Below, one piece after another: positions 1 to 7,429 of a DNA stretch of 11,269 nucleotides. The stretch spans positions 1-11,269 of the forward strand of contig JAITOO010000088.1 of assembly GCA_031289875.1 (NCBI GenBank). The letters are read 5' to 3'. The notes under the pieces were generated by a model. The model did not search any database, was not told where the DNA came from, and was given only the letters and a program-made list of their open reading frames with translations. The DNA comes from Flavobacteriaceae bacterium (GTDB lineage: Bacteria; Bacteroidota; Bacteroidia; Flavobacteriales; Weeksellaceae). The number at the start of each line of letters is the position of its first letter. Position 1 is the stretch's first letter. A program made the translations under genes and the position numbers.

Positions 1-597
1 CTCGTCGTCTCCCGAAGTTACGGTAAAATTATCAGGTTTTTCTTTCAGAATTTCAGTTGATTGCAGAAAATTGGGACTTGCTTCCTTAATTGCCGTTACG
101 TTTTTCAATTCTCTCGCCATGCGTAAAGTCGTTGCCGAAGCGACATTCGAGCCTGTCCGTCCCGGAACGTTGTAAATGATAATCGGTTTGGGAGAATTTT
201 CGGAAACGGCTTTATAGTGTTGGAAAATTCCTTCCTGCGTTGGTTTATTGTAGTAGGGAGAAACGGATAAAATCGCTATAAAGTCTTCTAAATCAGCTTC
301 TTTGATTTGAGAAATCACCTGAGCCGTGTTGTTTCCTCCGATACCCAAAATCATCGGCAAACGTTTATTGTTACTCTTTGTAATACAGCTAATTACCTGT
401 TTTTTTTCTTCGGAGTTCAAAGTGGCGCTTTCCCCTGTAGTTCCCAGCACGACTAAATAATCCACTCCTCCTTGAATGTTAAAATTAACCAATTTTTCCA
501 ATGCAGGAAAATCTATACTTCCATCTGCGTTAAACGGCGTTACCAATGCTACGCCAATTCCCTGTAATTCTTTCATTTGAGTATATAACTTTTGCAT
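1..597 (-). CDS. dapA: 4-hydroxy-tetrahydrodipicolinate synthase (DapA), 5' part only
   Basis: This is the N-terminal ~199 residues of DapA; the remaining third (family length about 290) lies beyond the left edge. The cytoplasmic enzyme condenses pyruvate with aspartate semialdehyde at the first committed step to diaminopimelate and lysine. Reading the minus strand gives GVALVTPF near residue 14, the GTTGESATL pyruvate-binding loop near residue 51, SVSPYYNKPTQEG, YNVPGRTG (catalytic-triad tyrosine) and AIKEAS, whose lysine forms the Schiff base. The frame is open throughout. Two ATG starts are possible: 595-597, or seven codons later at 574-576, which gives MKELQGIGVALVTPF. The second matches the usual family N-terminus, so the longer start is uncertain. 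The gene is divergent from the methyltransferase at 784. Family assignment is firm. Confidence 0.95.
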   Translation of the reverse strand, partial: MQKLYTQMKELQGIGVALVTPFNADGSIDFPALEKLVNFNIQGGVDYLVVLGTTGESATLNSEEKKQVISCITKSNNKRLPMILGIGGNNTAQVISQIKEADLEDFIAILSVSPYYNKPTQEGIFQHYKAVSENSPKPIIIYNVPGRTGSNVASATTLRMARELKNVTAIKEASPNFLQSTEILKEKPDNFTVTSGDDE

Positions 598-637
598 GTT
601 TTAAAACAAGTAAAAGTAACGTAATATTTTTTATTGG

Positions 638-645
638 CAAAATTA
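638..645 (-). promoter_or_regulatory. Possible -7 box for dapA
   Basis: On the minus strand this reads TAATTTTG, an exact match to the Bacteroidota TAnnTTTG -7 element. It lies about 40 bases upstream of the first dapA ATG. The nearest TTTG that could serve as a -33 box is about 25 bases upstream, slightly beyond the usual 17-23. Because the gap is very AT-rich, a chance match is possible. Confidence 0.35.
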
Positions 646-681
646 TTTTCATCAAAAAAATACTGCATTACAAAAAATCAC

Positions 682-689
682 TATTTTTG
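682..689 (+). promoter_or_regulatory. Possible -7 box for the methyltransferase gene
   Basis: TATTTTTG matches TAnnTTTG exactly. Transcription would begin near 696 and give a leader of roughly 88 bases before the ATG at 784. No convincing -33 TTTG is seen at the normal spacing. The gap 598-783 otherwise holds only AT-rich sequence and no gene. Confidence 0.3.
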
Positions 690-783
690 TAACCGTAAAT
701 TTTCTTTTTCTAAAAAGATTTTGCAAAAAGATTGAACGATTTAATCGTGAAAGATTATAAAAATAATTTGTGCTTTTGATAAA

Positions 784-1635
784 ATGGCAAAGAAACAAAA
801 TAAAAATTCAAAAAAACTTAAAAAATTAGGTGGTTTGACGGGAGATAAAGCGACACTGTTTCTAACGTTGTGCGCCAAAGCAAAAGATTATCATTCCGAA
901 CATTCGATACTGCACGATGAAAAAGCGGCAAAAATCGTCGGAAGGATAACTGCTGACCTTTCTAAATTTCAGGGAAAGAATGACTTGGCTGTAATTGTCA
1001 AGTCTAAACAATATGACGAGTGGACAAAAGAATTTATAGAAAATCATGAAAACGCTCTGGTAGTGCATCTCGGCTGCGGTTTGGACAGTCGTTTTCACCG
1101 TGTCAGCCCGCCGTCGTCCGTGATTTGGCTTGATATAGATTTTCCTGATGTAATTCGCTATCGAAGAAGAATTTACGTCGAAATACCGATAGAATACCGT
1201 ATGTATGGAGCGTCTATCACTGATGCACGCTGGTTTCAGGAAATTCCTTTTGACCGCCCGACTTTGATAATCGCAGAGGGCGTTTTAGAATATTTAGACG
1301 TTGAAGATGTGAAAAAATTATTTACCCGCCTGACGGATTATTTCTATCAAGGGCAGTTGATTTTTGATGTGATTAGTCCGTCTGCCATGAAAAACAGAAA
1401 GAAATTGAACGAAGAAATTGGAGCGTCTCATAAATGGGCAGTTGGCAATATTAGTGAAATTGATGAACTGAATCCTAAGTTAAAGAGAATCACTTGCATA
1501 TCGGTTTTTCAATCCAAGTATTTCAACCCCTCAGGATTTGTAAAACAACTGATTTCCATCATTTTATCATTAATTCCATCCTATAGAAATACTATGCGAC
1601 TGCTCAGATACGAGTTTAAAGATGAAAACGTTTAA
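784..1635 (+). CDS. Class I SAM-dependent methyltransferase, PPM1/LCMT (COG3315-like) family
   Basis: This 283-residue protein has the Rossmann-type SAM fold of the leucine carboxyl / polyketide O-methyltransferase family. Visible motifs are HLGCGLDSR (95-103, SAM-binding motif I), WLDIDFPDVI (115-124, acidic residues for the SAM ribose), SITDARW (144-150) and AEGVLEYL (164-171, the family's post-motif E-G-V/L-x-Y-L). The N-terminus is strongly basic (seven lysines in the first 14 residues) and there is no signal peptide, so it should be cytoplasmic. The methyl acceptor cannot be told from sequence; related proteins modify small molecules or protein carboxyl groups. It stands alone, divergent from dapA and convergent with the DUF3810 gene 14 bases away, with no hairpin between the stops. 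The start at 784 is the first ATG in frame and follows an AT-rich leader. Confidence 0.85.
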   Translation: MAKKQNKNSKKLKKLGGLTGDKATLFLTLCAKAKDYHSEHSILHDEKAAKIVGRITADLSKFQGKNDLAVIVKSKQYDEWTKEFIENHENALVVHLGCGLDSRFHRVSPPSSVIWLDIDFPDVIRYRRRIYVEIPIEYRMYGASITDARWFQEIPFDRPTLIIAEGVLEYLDVEDVKKLFTRLTDYFYQGQLIFDVISPSAMKNRKKLNEEIGASHKWAVGNISEIDELNPKLKRITCISVFQSKYFNPSGFVKQLISIILSLIPSYRNTMRLLRYEFKDENV

Positions 1636-1649
1636 TGTCAAGTTATAAT

Positions 1650-2723
1650 TCACTGCTTTTCAAAAATTGAGGGATAATTCTTTTTATAAAAAGTTACAAC
1701 CATGCCCGCCAAATAATCGTAGGCGATGATGCCGTCTTGGCGGTTAGCTTTAAGGAACGCATTATTTGCGAGCGAAAACAGTTGAGAACCGGCTCCGCTG
1801 ACTTCTTCGGAATATTTTTTGTCCCGCTCGTAATCCTTTTTCATGTCTGAAGAAAAATTATTTAAAATATTTTTAGTAAAAACGGAATCTTTTGGATAAA
1901 TATTTCTCAAAACATGAAACAAAGCTCGATATTTTACGCTGTATTGATAATCTGTATTTGGTGAAGTTTCTCCCATAAGAAATGAATAAAAACTCGCTTC
2001 ATTTTCAGGCGCAACTCCTTGTTGATGCCCCATTTCGTGCGCTAAAGTAAACGGCAGGGCGGTTGGCGTAAGTCCGCTGACCACTTGCGCTTCGTTGGTG
2101 AAAGGATTGTAATAACCTTGCACGCCCAATTTTTTCATTATCGGGCTGAACAAAGAGGTTTTCAGATTGTTTTTTTGCAGAGGAGCATCGTAAAATACGC
2201 TTTGCTCTTGGTACAAACGCCGAATCATAGGTTCCTGTTTTACAGCAAAATTCCCTGATTTATCCACAGAAACTTTCTCCCGAAGGGCGATACATTCTTT
2301 GAGCAGATAATTTGCAACTGCCTTAAAATCAGGGGTTGAAATTTTTTCTCTTTGAGCATAATTCGAAAACTGCACGGAATGGTATAACAATCCGAAAGAA
2401 AACATAAATAAAAAGTATAAGATATTGATTATAAGTAATATTTTTTCAACGAACGGTCGGGCAAGGCTTCGTTTTTTCTTGATAAGAAAAATGATAATTC
2501 TAATGATCAAATACAGAAGTAAAATACTCAAAATCAAATAGAAAACATCTCCAACAGAAAAAGGAAACATTCCGAAAAACGAGTTAATATACTGCTTGAT
2601 TTTCAGAGTGAAAGGCGCATACAAAGCTATGAAACTTTTGCTCATTCCGATAATTTGAAAAAAGAAAAATTGCAAAATCAGAGCAGAAATGAGATTTTTA
2701 TAGTTGAGATTGATTTTTTTCAT
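1650..2723 (-). CDS. DUF3810 membrane protein with HEMGH zinc-protease motif
   Basis: The 357-residue protein has three predicted membrane segments (about 11-33, 58-80 and 95-116), then a soluble domain of about 240 residues. HEMGH at 229-233 with PENEASF at 239-245 is the HExxH plus downstream glutamate pattern of gluzincin-like metalloproteases. Such families are often annotated DUF3810; activity has not been shown here. The basic loop at 81-94 (KKKRS, R, K) indicates a cytoplasmic turn between helices 2 and 3, which places the HEMGH domain on the periplasmic side. The gene starts one base after the permease stop (TAA, T, ATG), so the two are almost certainly co-transcribed and probably translationally coupled. 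The substrate is unknown; coupling to an FtsX-like permease suggests an envelope role, which is inference. Confidence 0.85.
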   Translation of the reverse strand: MKKINLNYKNLISALILQFFFFQIIGMSKSFIALYAPFTLKIKQYINSFFGMFPFSVGDVFYLILSILLLYLIIRIIIFLIKKKRSLARPFVEKILLIINILYFLFMFSFGLLYHSVQFSNYAQREKISTPDFKAVANYLLKECIALREKVSVDKSGNFAVKQEPMIRRLYQEQSVFYDAPLQKNNLKTSLFSPIMKKLGVQGYYNPFTNEAQVVSGLTPTALPFTLAHEMGHQQGVAPENEASFYSFLMGETSPNTDYQYSVKYRALFHVLRNIYPKDSVFTKNILNNFSSDMKKDYERDKKYSEEVSGAGSQLFSLANNAFLKANRQDGIIAYDYLAGMVVTFYKKNYPSIFEKQ

Positions 2724-2724
2724 A

Positions 2725-3954
2725 TTATTGAAATTTTATAGCCTTAATCGGAGAAATTTTTGAAATCATGTACGACGGCAGCAATAGCGCAAACCCGCTG
2801 ATAACAATGGACGCCGTTGAAATCAACAAAATATACAACAAATTGATGTACACAGGCACAATACTCACATAGTAATTGTCAGGATTTAAGGTAATTATCT
2901 TGAAATATTTTTGCGTGTAGAGTAAAGCCAAAGCAAGGGTATTCCCGATGAAAATTCCCGGAAGCATAATGAATAACGTATAGTAAATGAATATCTTACG
3001 AATTTGTTTGTTCGACGCTCCCATTGTTTTGAACATTCCGATAGAGTTTGTGCGTTCAATAATTAAAATCAGCAAAACCATAACAATATTAATGATAACC
3101 ACCACGAGCATCAAAGTCAGAATCAGCATCACGTTTTTGTCGTAAATCTGTATCCAATCATTAATTTGGGCGAAAGTCGTTGTTGCTTTTTCTGCGAAAT
3201 TATTGTAGCCAATGTAATTCTCAATCGTCGGAAAAACTTTGTCCAAATCTTCTATATCTCTGATAAACACATCATAACCTCCGATGTCTCCTGCATTCCA
3301 GCGGTTGAGTTTCTGCACATGCTGAATGTCGCCGATGAGAAAAACGTCGTCAATCTGTTTGATGTCTGTTCTGAAAAGTCCCGCCACGTGAAAACGTCTG
3401 TAAATCGGTGTCTCATTGTCTCGTACAAAAAACATGACAAAAGATGAATCCACGTTGAGTTTCATCTCTTTAGCAATTTTTTCGGATAATATCACCTCGT
3501 TGCTCCCCTCGTTTTTGGAATATTTAGGAATTTTGCCTTTGACCATAAATTCCTCAAAGCGCACGCTGTCAAAATCCACAGAAACGCCTTTAAAAATCAC
3601 TCCTGCAAAACTCTGCTCGGTGCGGATAATTCCGCTTCGGGTCGCATATTGCTGCACGTTGGCAACATCTTCGTCGGCTTTGATTTTGGCAAACTGCACG
3701 CTGTTTTTGTTCAGTTTGGAACTGTTGAAAGAATTGTTGCTGTCGTAACTCCGAATCGTGATATGACCATTGAAGTCGCTCATTTTCTGCTTGATAGCTT
3801 TTTTAGACCCCAATCCAATAGCCAACGTAACAACCGAAACCAAAATTCCGATAGCCACAGCCGTCTGCCCAATGCGAATTATTATCTGTGAAAGATTTTT
3901 TTTATTACTTTTGGCAAACGCAATTTTTTTCGATATGAACCAAGTAAAATTCAA
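2725..3954 (-). CDS. ABC transporter permease, MacB_PCD-FtsX (LolC/E-like) type
   Basis: This 409-residue inner-membrane protein has the MacB/FtsX layout: one N-terminal helix (about 20-45, IGQTAVAIGILVSVVTLAIG), a large periplasmic domain (about 50-265), then three C-terminal helices near 272-297, 318-345 and 367-397. The short loop KTMGASNKQIRKIF is the typical FtsX coupling segment. No ATPase gene is nearby, so the nucleotide-binding partner must be encoded elsewhere if one exists. There is no ATG before the first helix. The chosen start is TTG at 3954-3952 (MNFTWFISKKIAF), which resembles the family N-terminus. A TTG seven codons upstream (3975-3973) lies inside the best -7 box and would not be transcribed from it. 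The gene overlaps the divergent namZ-like start by 20 bases and is coupled to DUF3810 downstream. It may export lipoproteins or act mechanically like FtsX; this is not resolvable from sequence. Confidence 0.88.
   Translation of the reverse strand: MNFTWFISKKIAFAKSNKKNLSQIIIRIGQTAVAIGILVSVVTLAIGLGSKKAIKQKMSDFNGHITIRSYDSNNSFNSSKLNKNSVQFAKIKADEDVANVQQYATRSGIIRTEQSFAGVIFKGVSVDFDSVRFEEFMVKGKIPKYSKNEGSNEVILSEKIAKEMKLNVDSSFVMFFVRDNETPIYRRFHVAGLFRTDIKQIDDVFLIGDIQHVQKLNRWNAGDIGGYDVFIRDIEDLDKVFPTIENYIGYNNFAEKATTTFAQINDWIQIYDKNVMLILTLMLVVVIINIVMVLLILIIERTNSIGMFKTMGASNKQIRKIFIYYTLFIMLPGIFIGNTLALALLYTQKYFKIITLNPDNYYVSIVPVYINLLYILLISTASIVISGFALLLPSYMISKISPIKAIKFQ
3906..3913 (+). promoter_or_regulatory. Probable -7 box for the namZ-like gene, inside the permease gene
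   Basis: TACTTTTG is an exact TAnnTTTG match ending 21 bases before the ATG at 3935. A TCTG (3885-3888), one base off TTTG, lies 17 bases upstream of it. The box falls within early codons of the oppositely oriented permease. The short leader of about 15 bases suits a Bacteroidota promoter. Confidence 0.5.
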
Positions 3955-5182
3955 CTCAGTAAAAATTTTTGTCAAATATACTTATTTGTCGGCATTTTTC
4001 TGCTTTTTTTGTTTAAATCCTTTATTGTCTCAAACAAAAAAAATACCGAATAATTCTGACTATCAAAATGATAGAATTATTACCGGCGCAGACCAGCCTG
4101 ATAAATATCTGCCGTTGCTGAAAGGAAAAAAAGTCGGGGTGATAACCAACCGGACGGGAATTGTCGTTATTAAGCAAGATCAAAAAATTGATACTCTTTT
4201 GCTCGTCAATTTTTTATTGAAAAAAGATATCAACGTTCAAAAAATTTTCACTCCTGAACATGGATTTGACGGCAATCTTGGTGCAGGCGAGAAAGTTACG
4301 GGCGGAAAAGATGTAAAAACGGGTGTTAAAATCGTTTCGCTTTATGGAAAGAACAAAAAACCGACTTCTGAACAACTGAAAAATCTTGATGTTCTGCTGT
4401 TTGACATTCAAGATGTCGGCGTGCGGTTTTATACTTATATCTCTACATTACAGTTAGTTATGGAAGCTGCTGCGGAAGTGGGAATTTCAATTATTGTACT
4501 GGACAGACCCAATCCCAACGGGCATTATATTGATGGTCCCGTTCTCAAATCTTCCTATCAATCTTTTGTGGGAATGGGCTATGTTCCGGTGGTTTACGGT
4601 ATGACCATCGGTGAATATGCGCAAATGGCAAACGGCGAAGGCTGGCTGAAAACTCATAAAAAATGTGATTTAACTATCATAAAATTAAAGAATTACACGC
4701 ATCAAAGCCGTTATTCTCTGCCTGTTCCTCCCTCTCCAAATTTAAAATCTAATCGTGCAATTAACTTATATCCAAGCATTTGCTTTTTTGAGGGGACAAA
4801 TGTAAGCGAAGGACGCGGTACAGACACGCCTTTTGAGGTGTACGGTTCTCCGTATTTGTCCGGTTATCAGTTCAGTTTTACGCCTAAACCTAATTCTGGC
4901 GCTAAAACTCCGATATACAGTGAAAAATTGTGCTACGGCGAAAATTTGCACAAGGGAGAATTTTTGTCGAAAATTAATTTGAATTGGCTAATCAAAGCCT
5001 ACAAATCCAACAAGAAGCAGCCTTTTTTCAATGAGAATTTATTTTTTGACAAATTGGCGGGAACGTCCGAACTCCGCAAACAGATTATCGCAGGAAAATC
5101 CGAAGAGGAAATCAGGACCGGCTGGAAGAAAGATTTGGAAAAATTCAAGGAAATTCGAAAAAAATATTTATTGTATGAATAG
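3935..5182 (+). CDS. namZ: Secreted DUF1343 protein, NamZ-type exo-beta-N-acetylmuramidase (GH171)
   Basis: The 415-residue product belongs to DUF1343, the family of Bacillus and Tannerella NamZ, which releases terminal MurNAc from peptidoglycan fragments. The N-terminus has a basic stretch and a hydrophobic core (about 15-32, ending LLSQ), a likely signal peptide, so it acts in the periplasm or outside. Conserved blocks are KVGVITNRTG (66-75), TPEHGFDG (106-113, with a candidate catalytic Glu), LLFDIQDVGVRFYTYIST (154-171), LDRPNPNG (189-196), PVVYGMTIGEYA (218-229), and further on PPSPNL and EGTNVSEGRGTDTPFE. I chose ATG 3935. An upstream ATG at 3770 would add 55 residues that are only the antisense of the permease and would bury the signal peptide. 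The gene overlaps the divergent permease start by 20 bases and ends at a strong hairpin. Enzyme specificity is inferred from the family. Confidence 0.9.
   Translation: MNQVKFNSVKIFVKYTYLSAFFCFFCLNPLLSQTKKIPNNSDYQNDRIITGADQPDKYLPLLKGKKVGVITNRTGIVVIKQDQKIDTLLLVNFLLKKDINVQKIFTPEHGFDGNLGAGEKVTGGKDVKTGVKIVSLYGKNKKPTSEQLKNLDVLLFDIQDVGVRFYTYISTLQLVMEAAAEVGISIIVLDRPNPNGHYIDGPVLKSSYQSFVGMGYVPVVYGMTIGEYAQMANGEGWLKTHKKCDLTIIKLKNYTHQSRYSLPVPPSPNLKSNRAINLYPSICFFEGTNVSEGRGTDTPFEVYGSPYLSGYQFSFTPKPNSGAKTPIYSEKLCYGENLHKGEFLSKINLNWLIKAYKSNKKQPFFNENLFFDKLAGTSELRKQIIAGKSEEEIRTGWKKDLEKFKEIRKKYLLYE
3973..3980 (-). promoter_or_regulatory. Probable -7 box for the permease-DUF3810 unit, inside namZ
   Basis: On the minus strand this reads TATATTTG, an exact TAnnTTTG match. 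Transcription would begin near 3966, about 12 bases before the TTG at 3954. The box's last three bases (TTG, 3975-3973) are the alternative upstream start codon, so using this promoter rules that start out. No TTTG is found at -33 spacing. Confidence 0.45.
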
Positions 5183-5224
5183 GAATTTGTTAAAAAAAAC
5201 TGATTTATTGTGTGCCTTTGTATG

Positions 5225-5259
5225 CAAAAGGAGTTTGTTTTGGAAACAAACTCCTTTTG
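5225..5259. terminator. Perfect 16-bp hairpin between convergent genes, bidirectional terminator
   Basis: CAAAAGGAGTTTGTTT (5225-5240) pairs without mismatch with 5244-5259 across a three-base TGG loop. It sits between the namZ stop (5182) and the endonuclease stop (5268). There is no long T-run on either side (TCTTATATCT on the plus strand), but symmetry and position fit a terminator shared by the convergent genes. Confidence 0.8.
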
Positions 5260-5267
5260 TCTTATAT

Positions 5268-7121
5268 CTATTTCTTAATAAATTTAAAGCTCCGATTATC
5301 CAATTTTAAAATGTAAGTTCCTGAATATAAACCTTCTACGTTGATATAATTCTTGTTTTTGAAAGGCGAAAGTTCTGTTTTCATCAGATTGCCTAAAATG
5401 TCAAAGACAGTTGCAGCAGCGGTTTTTGAAATGTTTCCCTTCACAAAAAGCAAATCTGATACAGGATTTGGATACAAAATGACAACATTTTCCTCTGTTG
5501 GCAGAGCGATTTCAGGCAGTGCAAGAGTTCCCAAATCTTGGCAGTAATTGCTCTCATGAGTCTCCCATTCGGAGGAGTCATAAGCTCTATTCGGTTGATT
5601 TACAGAGGGCAACCGATACAACGAAATATTTGCCAAACTATTGGATGCGCCATAAACTCCGACGGCATCGACGGTTTGAGTCTTATAACTTAACTCAATA
5701 TACTGTGTTCCCGTGAAAGCCAGTTGTGGAGCAGCAGTTACGAATTTTGCCTTATCAACGGAATAGCAACTGAAATTAGCTCTCGGATTTATCACCACAA
5801 AAACCGTGTTGTCAGGAATGGTTCCTTCCAGTTCGTAAGGAGCCGAAAAATAATAAGTTGAACTGCTTTTGTACTGAATATTCATTCGATAATTGCTCAG
5901 ATTGATGTCATGCCCCGTTTTATTGATAATTTCGACTGCTTTGTTGTTGGACGTTCCTTCCAAATATTTACTGATTATCAAATCTTTGGCATAATTGTCT
6001 GAACTCAATGTCGCAACAGAAACCGAATTGCTGTCTGGGGATTCCAAAAAGGAGTTGTCGTAGGCTCTCACCGTGAAACTATATGACGTTGAGGGAGTCA
6101 AATGGTCAATAGCAAGATTTGTACTTTTCGTTGTTGCAACTAAAACACCGTTTTCATAGATTCTGTAACCTAAAATGTCTGTGTCGCTGCTCGGCATCCA
6201 AGTCAGTGTTGCAAAATAGGCGTTTTCCTTTTGAACGCTCAGATTTACAGGAGCTTGCGGGGCAATATTGTCTCCTGTTTCAGACCATATCAAGTCAATC
6301 CATTCGGGATGGTCAATAAAAGGATTTCGATTTTTCTGAATGGCATACACCTCGTTGTTTCGGTCAATTTCTCGTTGGGAAACAGGGTCTGAGACGTTCC
6401 ACTGCCTCAACATATCGATAAACCAGTCGTCAAAAGCTTTTTCTTCCGTTCCGTTGAGCGGATTTCGGTCTTTGGTAACATTTGTGTCGGTGTCGTATTT
6501 GAACGTTCCCAACTTTCCTTCGTACCTCACGGAAAAATATAAAAGTGATCTCGCAATGTCTCCTTTGAACTCGTCAATCGGTTCGTAAACCCGTCCTGTG
6601 TAAGGCGCATTGGGAGTTGCATTCTGTCCGATTTTCGAACCGTTGGTAAAGTTGTAATAGACTGTGCTTGTAGAAGAAATCCCGTAAGGGTAATTACTGC
6701 GCAACTGATTGATTCTCGCATCAGTAGGTATGACATAAAACAAATCTGAGTACATTGGGTAGTTGCTGTAAAAGGTACTTTGCGGCATCATATGTTCCCT
6801 GTTCCAGCCCTGCCCTTCAGCGGAAGCTGAACCTATCAGATTGTCTGTTGTGTACTCGTAAGCATCCGGTCCGTAAGGATTTTCAGAATAGATGTCGAGC
6901 AGCGTACCGTCTTTGTCATAGTATTTGTCAATGTCAGTCTGGTTGTAGAAATCGGGCAAATCTCCGTAATTCCAGTTAAAATTGTTTGAAGAAATAATCT
7001 CATGGAGTTTACTCTTCAAGGCGTAGCCTGTCAAATTTTCCGTTTCGTCGTAGTACCCTGCAGGGATTTGGGACAATCCCAAAAACGGAACAAAAAGCAG
7101 GGATAGTAAAATTCTCTTCAT
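5268..7121 (-). CDS. Secreted endonuclease I with Fn3, lamin-tail-like and T9SS sorting domains
   Basis: This 617-residue protein begins with a signal peptide (1-17, LLSLLFVPFLGLS/Q). Residues ~25-280 are an Endonuclease_1 domain: WNREHMMPQS (106-115, catalytic His and metal-site region), YVIPTDARINQLRSNYPYG (129-147), FKGDIARSLLYFSVRY and a closing RNPFIDHPEWIDLIW. Residues ~289-373 are a fibronectin type III module, ~380-530 resemble a lamin-tail domain (IISKYLEG, AVEIINKTG, NLSNYRM), and ~545-617 form a type A T9SS sorting domain (ILYPNPVSDLLFV, then YILKLDNRSFKFIKK). Family members are non-specific DNA/RNA nucleases; this one should cross the inner membrane by Sec and reach the surface or medium by T9SS. 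Likely roles are nutrient DNA use or degradation of extracellular traps and biofilm DNA (inference). It appears monocistronic, ending at the shared hairpin. Confidence 0.93.
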   Translation of the reverse strand: MKRILLSLLFVPFLGLSQIPAGYYDETENLTGYALKSKLHEIISSNNFNWNYGDLPDFYNQTDIDKYYDKDGTLLDIYSENPYGPDAYEYTTDNLIGSASAEGQGWNREHMMPQSTFYSNYPMYSDLFYVIPTDARINQLRSNYPYGISSTSTVYYNFTNGSKIGQNATPNAPYTGRVYEPIDEFKGDIARSLLYFSVRYEGKLGTFKYDTDTNVTKDRNPLNGTEEKAFDDWFIDMLRQWNVSDPVSQREIDRNNEVYAIQKNRNPFIDHPEWIDLIWSETGDNIAPQAPVNLSVQKENAYFATLTWMPSSDTDILGYRIYENGVLVATTKSTNLAIDHLTPSTSYSFTVRAYDNSFLESPDSNSVSVATLSSDNYAKDLIISKYLEGTSNNKAVEIINKTGHDINLSNYRMNIQYKSSSTYYFSAPYELEGTIPDNTVFVVINPRANFSCYSVDKAKFVTAAPQLAFTGTQYIELSYKTQTVDAVGVYGASNSLANISLYRLPSVNQPNRAYDSSEWETHESNYCQDLGTLALPEIALPTEENVVILYPNPVSDLLFVKGNISKTAAATVFDILGNLMKTELSPFKNKNYINVEGLYSGTYILKLDNRSFKFIKK

Positions 7122-7155
7122 AAAATAAAATAAATAAAAAATTAATTTTAATTTT

Positions 7156-7163
7156 TAAAGTTA
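7156..7163 (-). promoter_or_regulatory. Possible -7 box for the nuclease gene
   Basis: On the minus strand this reads TAACTTTA, one base from TAnnTTTG. A TTG about 24 bases upstream is slightly too far for a normal -33 box. Transcription would begin near 7149 and give a 28-base leader. Similar TAnnTTTA boxes precede the kinase and the small lipoprotein. Confidence 0.3.
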
Positions 7164-7196
7164 AGCAAAATTTTTAAATTTTGAAAACAATTGAGC

Positions 7197-7210
7197 ATGA
7201 TTTAAATCAT
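7197..7210. promoter_or_regulatory. 14-bp perfect palindrome, FNR/CRP-like operator candidate
   Basis: ATGATTTAAATCAT is its own reverse complement and contains TGAT-N4-ATCA, the core of CRP/FNR-family sites (FNR consensus TTGATN4ATCAA; one mismatch per half). It lies 76 bases upstream of the nuclease ATG and about 50-55 bases upstream of the start site predicted from the weak -7 box, a plausible activator position. Confidence 0.35.
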
Positions 7211-7371
7211 TTAAAATGAGAGTGTTAATTCAAATCGACAACCATAAACGGTAAATTATGGAAAGAAAACAATTATTTGTATTTTTTTGATGTTTTTTGT
7301 TGTTTGGCGCTCATAAAATATGTGGAAAACAAATTTTGACAAAGATGAATTTTACGTTTAAACCAAAGAAA

Positions 7372-7394
7372 CGACTGCCTTTTCGGGGCAGCCG
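7372..7394 (-). terminator. Terminator of the BadF-type kinase gene
   Basis: On the minus strand CGGCTGCC, a seven-base loop and GGCAGTCG form a stem of eight positions with one mismatch, followed by TTTCTTTGGTTT. It is a GC-rich hairpin in an AT-rich gap, 36 bases past the kinase stop. Confidence 0.7.
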
Positions 7395-7429
7395 CCTTAA
7401 TCAATACATCAAATTTATAAGAGATTATT

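Larger units (their letters stand above)
7122..7429. other. 308-base intergenic region between kinase and nuclease genes
   Basis: AT-rich gap with no supportable gene; only 13-codon open frames occur on either strand. It holds a weak -7 box for the nuclease (7156-7163), a perfect 14-bp palindrome (7197-7210) and the terminator of the kinase gene (7372-7394). Confidence 0.7.

Noticed and set aside
1636..1649. A terminator between the convergent methyltransferase and DUF3810 genes
   Set aside because: The gap is only 14 bases and contains no hairpin.
3166..3891. Several plus-strand open frames within the permease gene
   Set aside because: All lie opposite the permease, which has clear FtsX/MacB features; none shows a domain or its own start context.
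3770..3934. A 55-residue upstream extension of the NamZ-like protein from ATG 3770
   Set aside because: It is antisense to conserved permease coding sequence, lacks family similarity and would place the signal peptide internally.
5353..6979. Plus-strand open frames within the nuclease gene
   Set aside because: They are antisense shadows of a gene with unambiguous endonuclease, Fn3 and T9SS domains.
7274..7362. Two 13-codon peptides, one per strand, in the kinase-nuclease gap
   Set aside because: Too short, with no promoter, signal or conservation evidence; chance open frames in AT-rich DNA.
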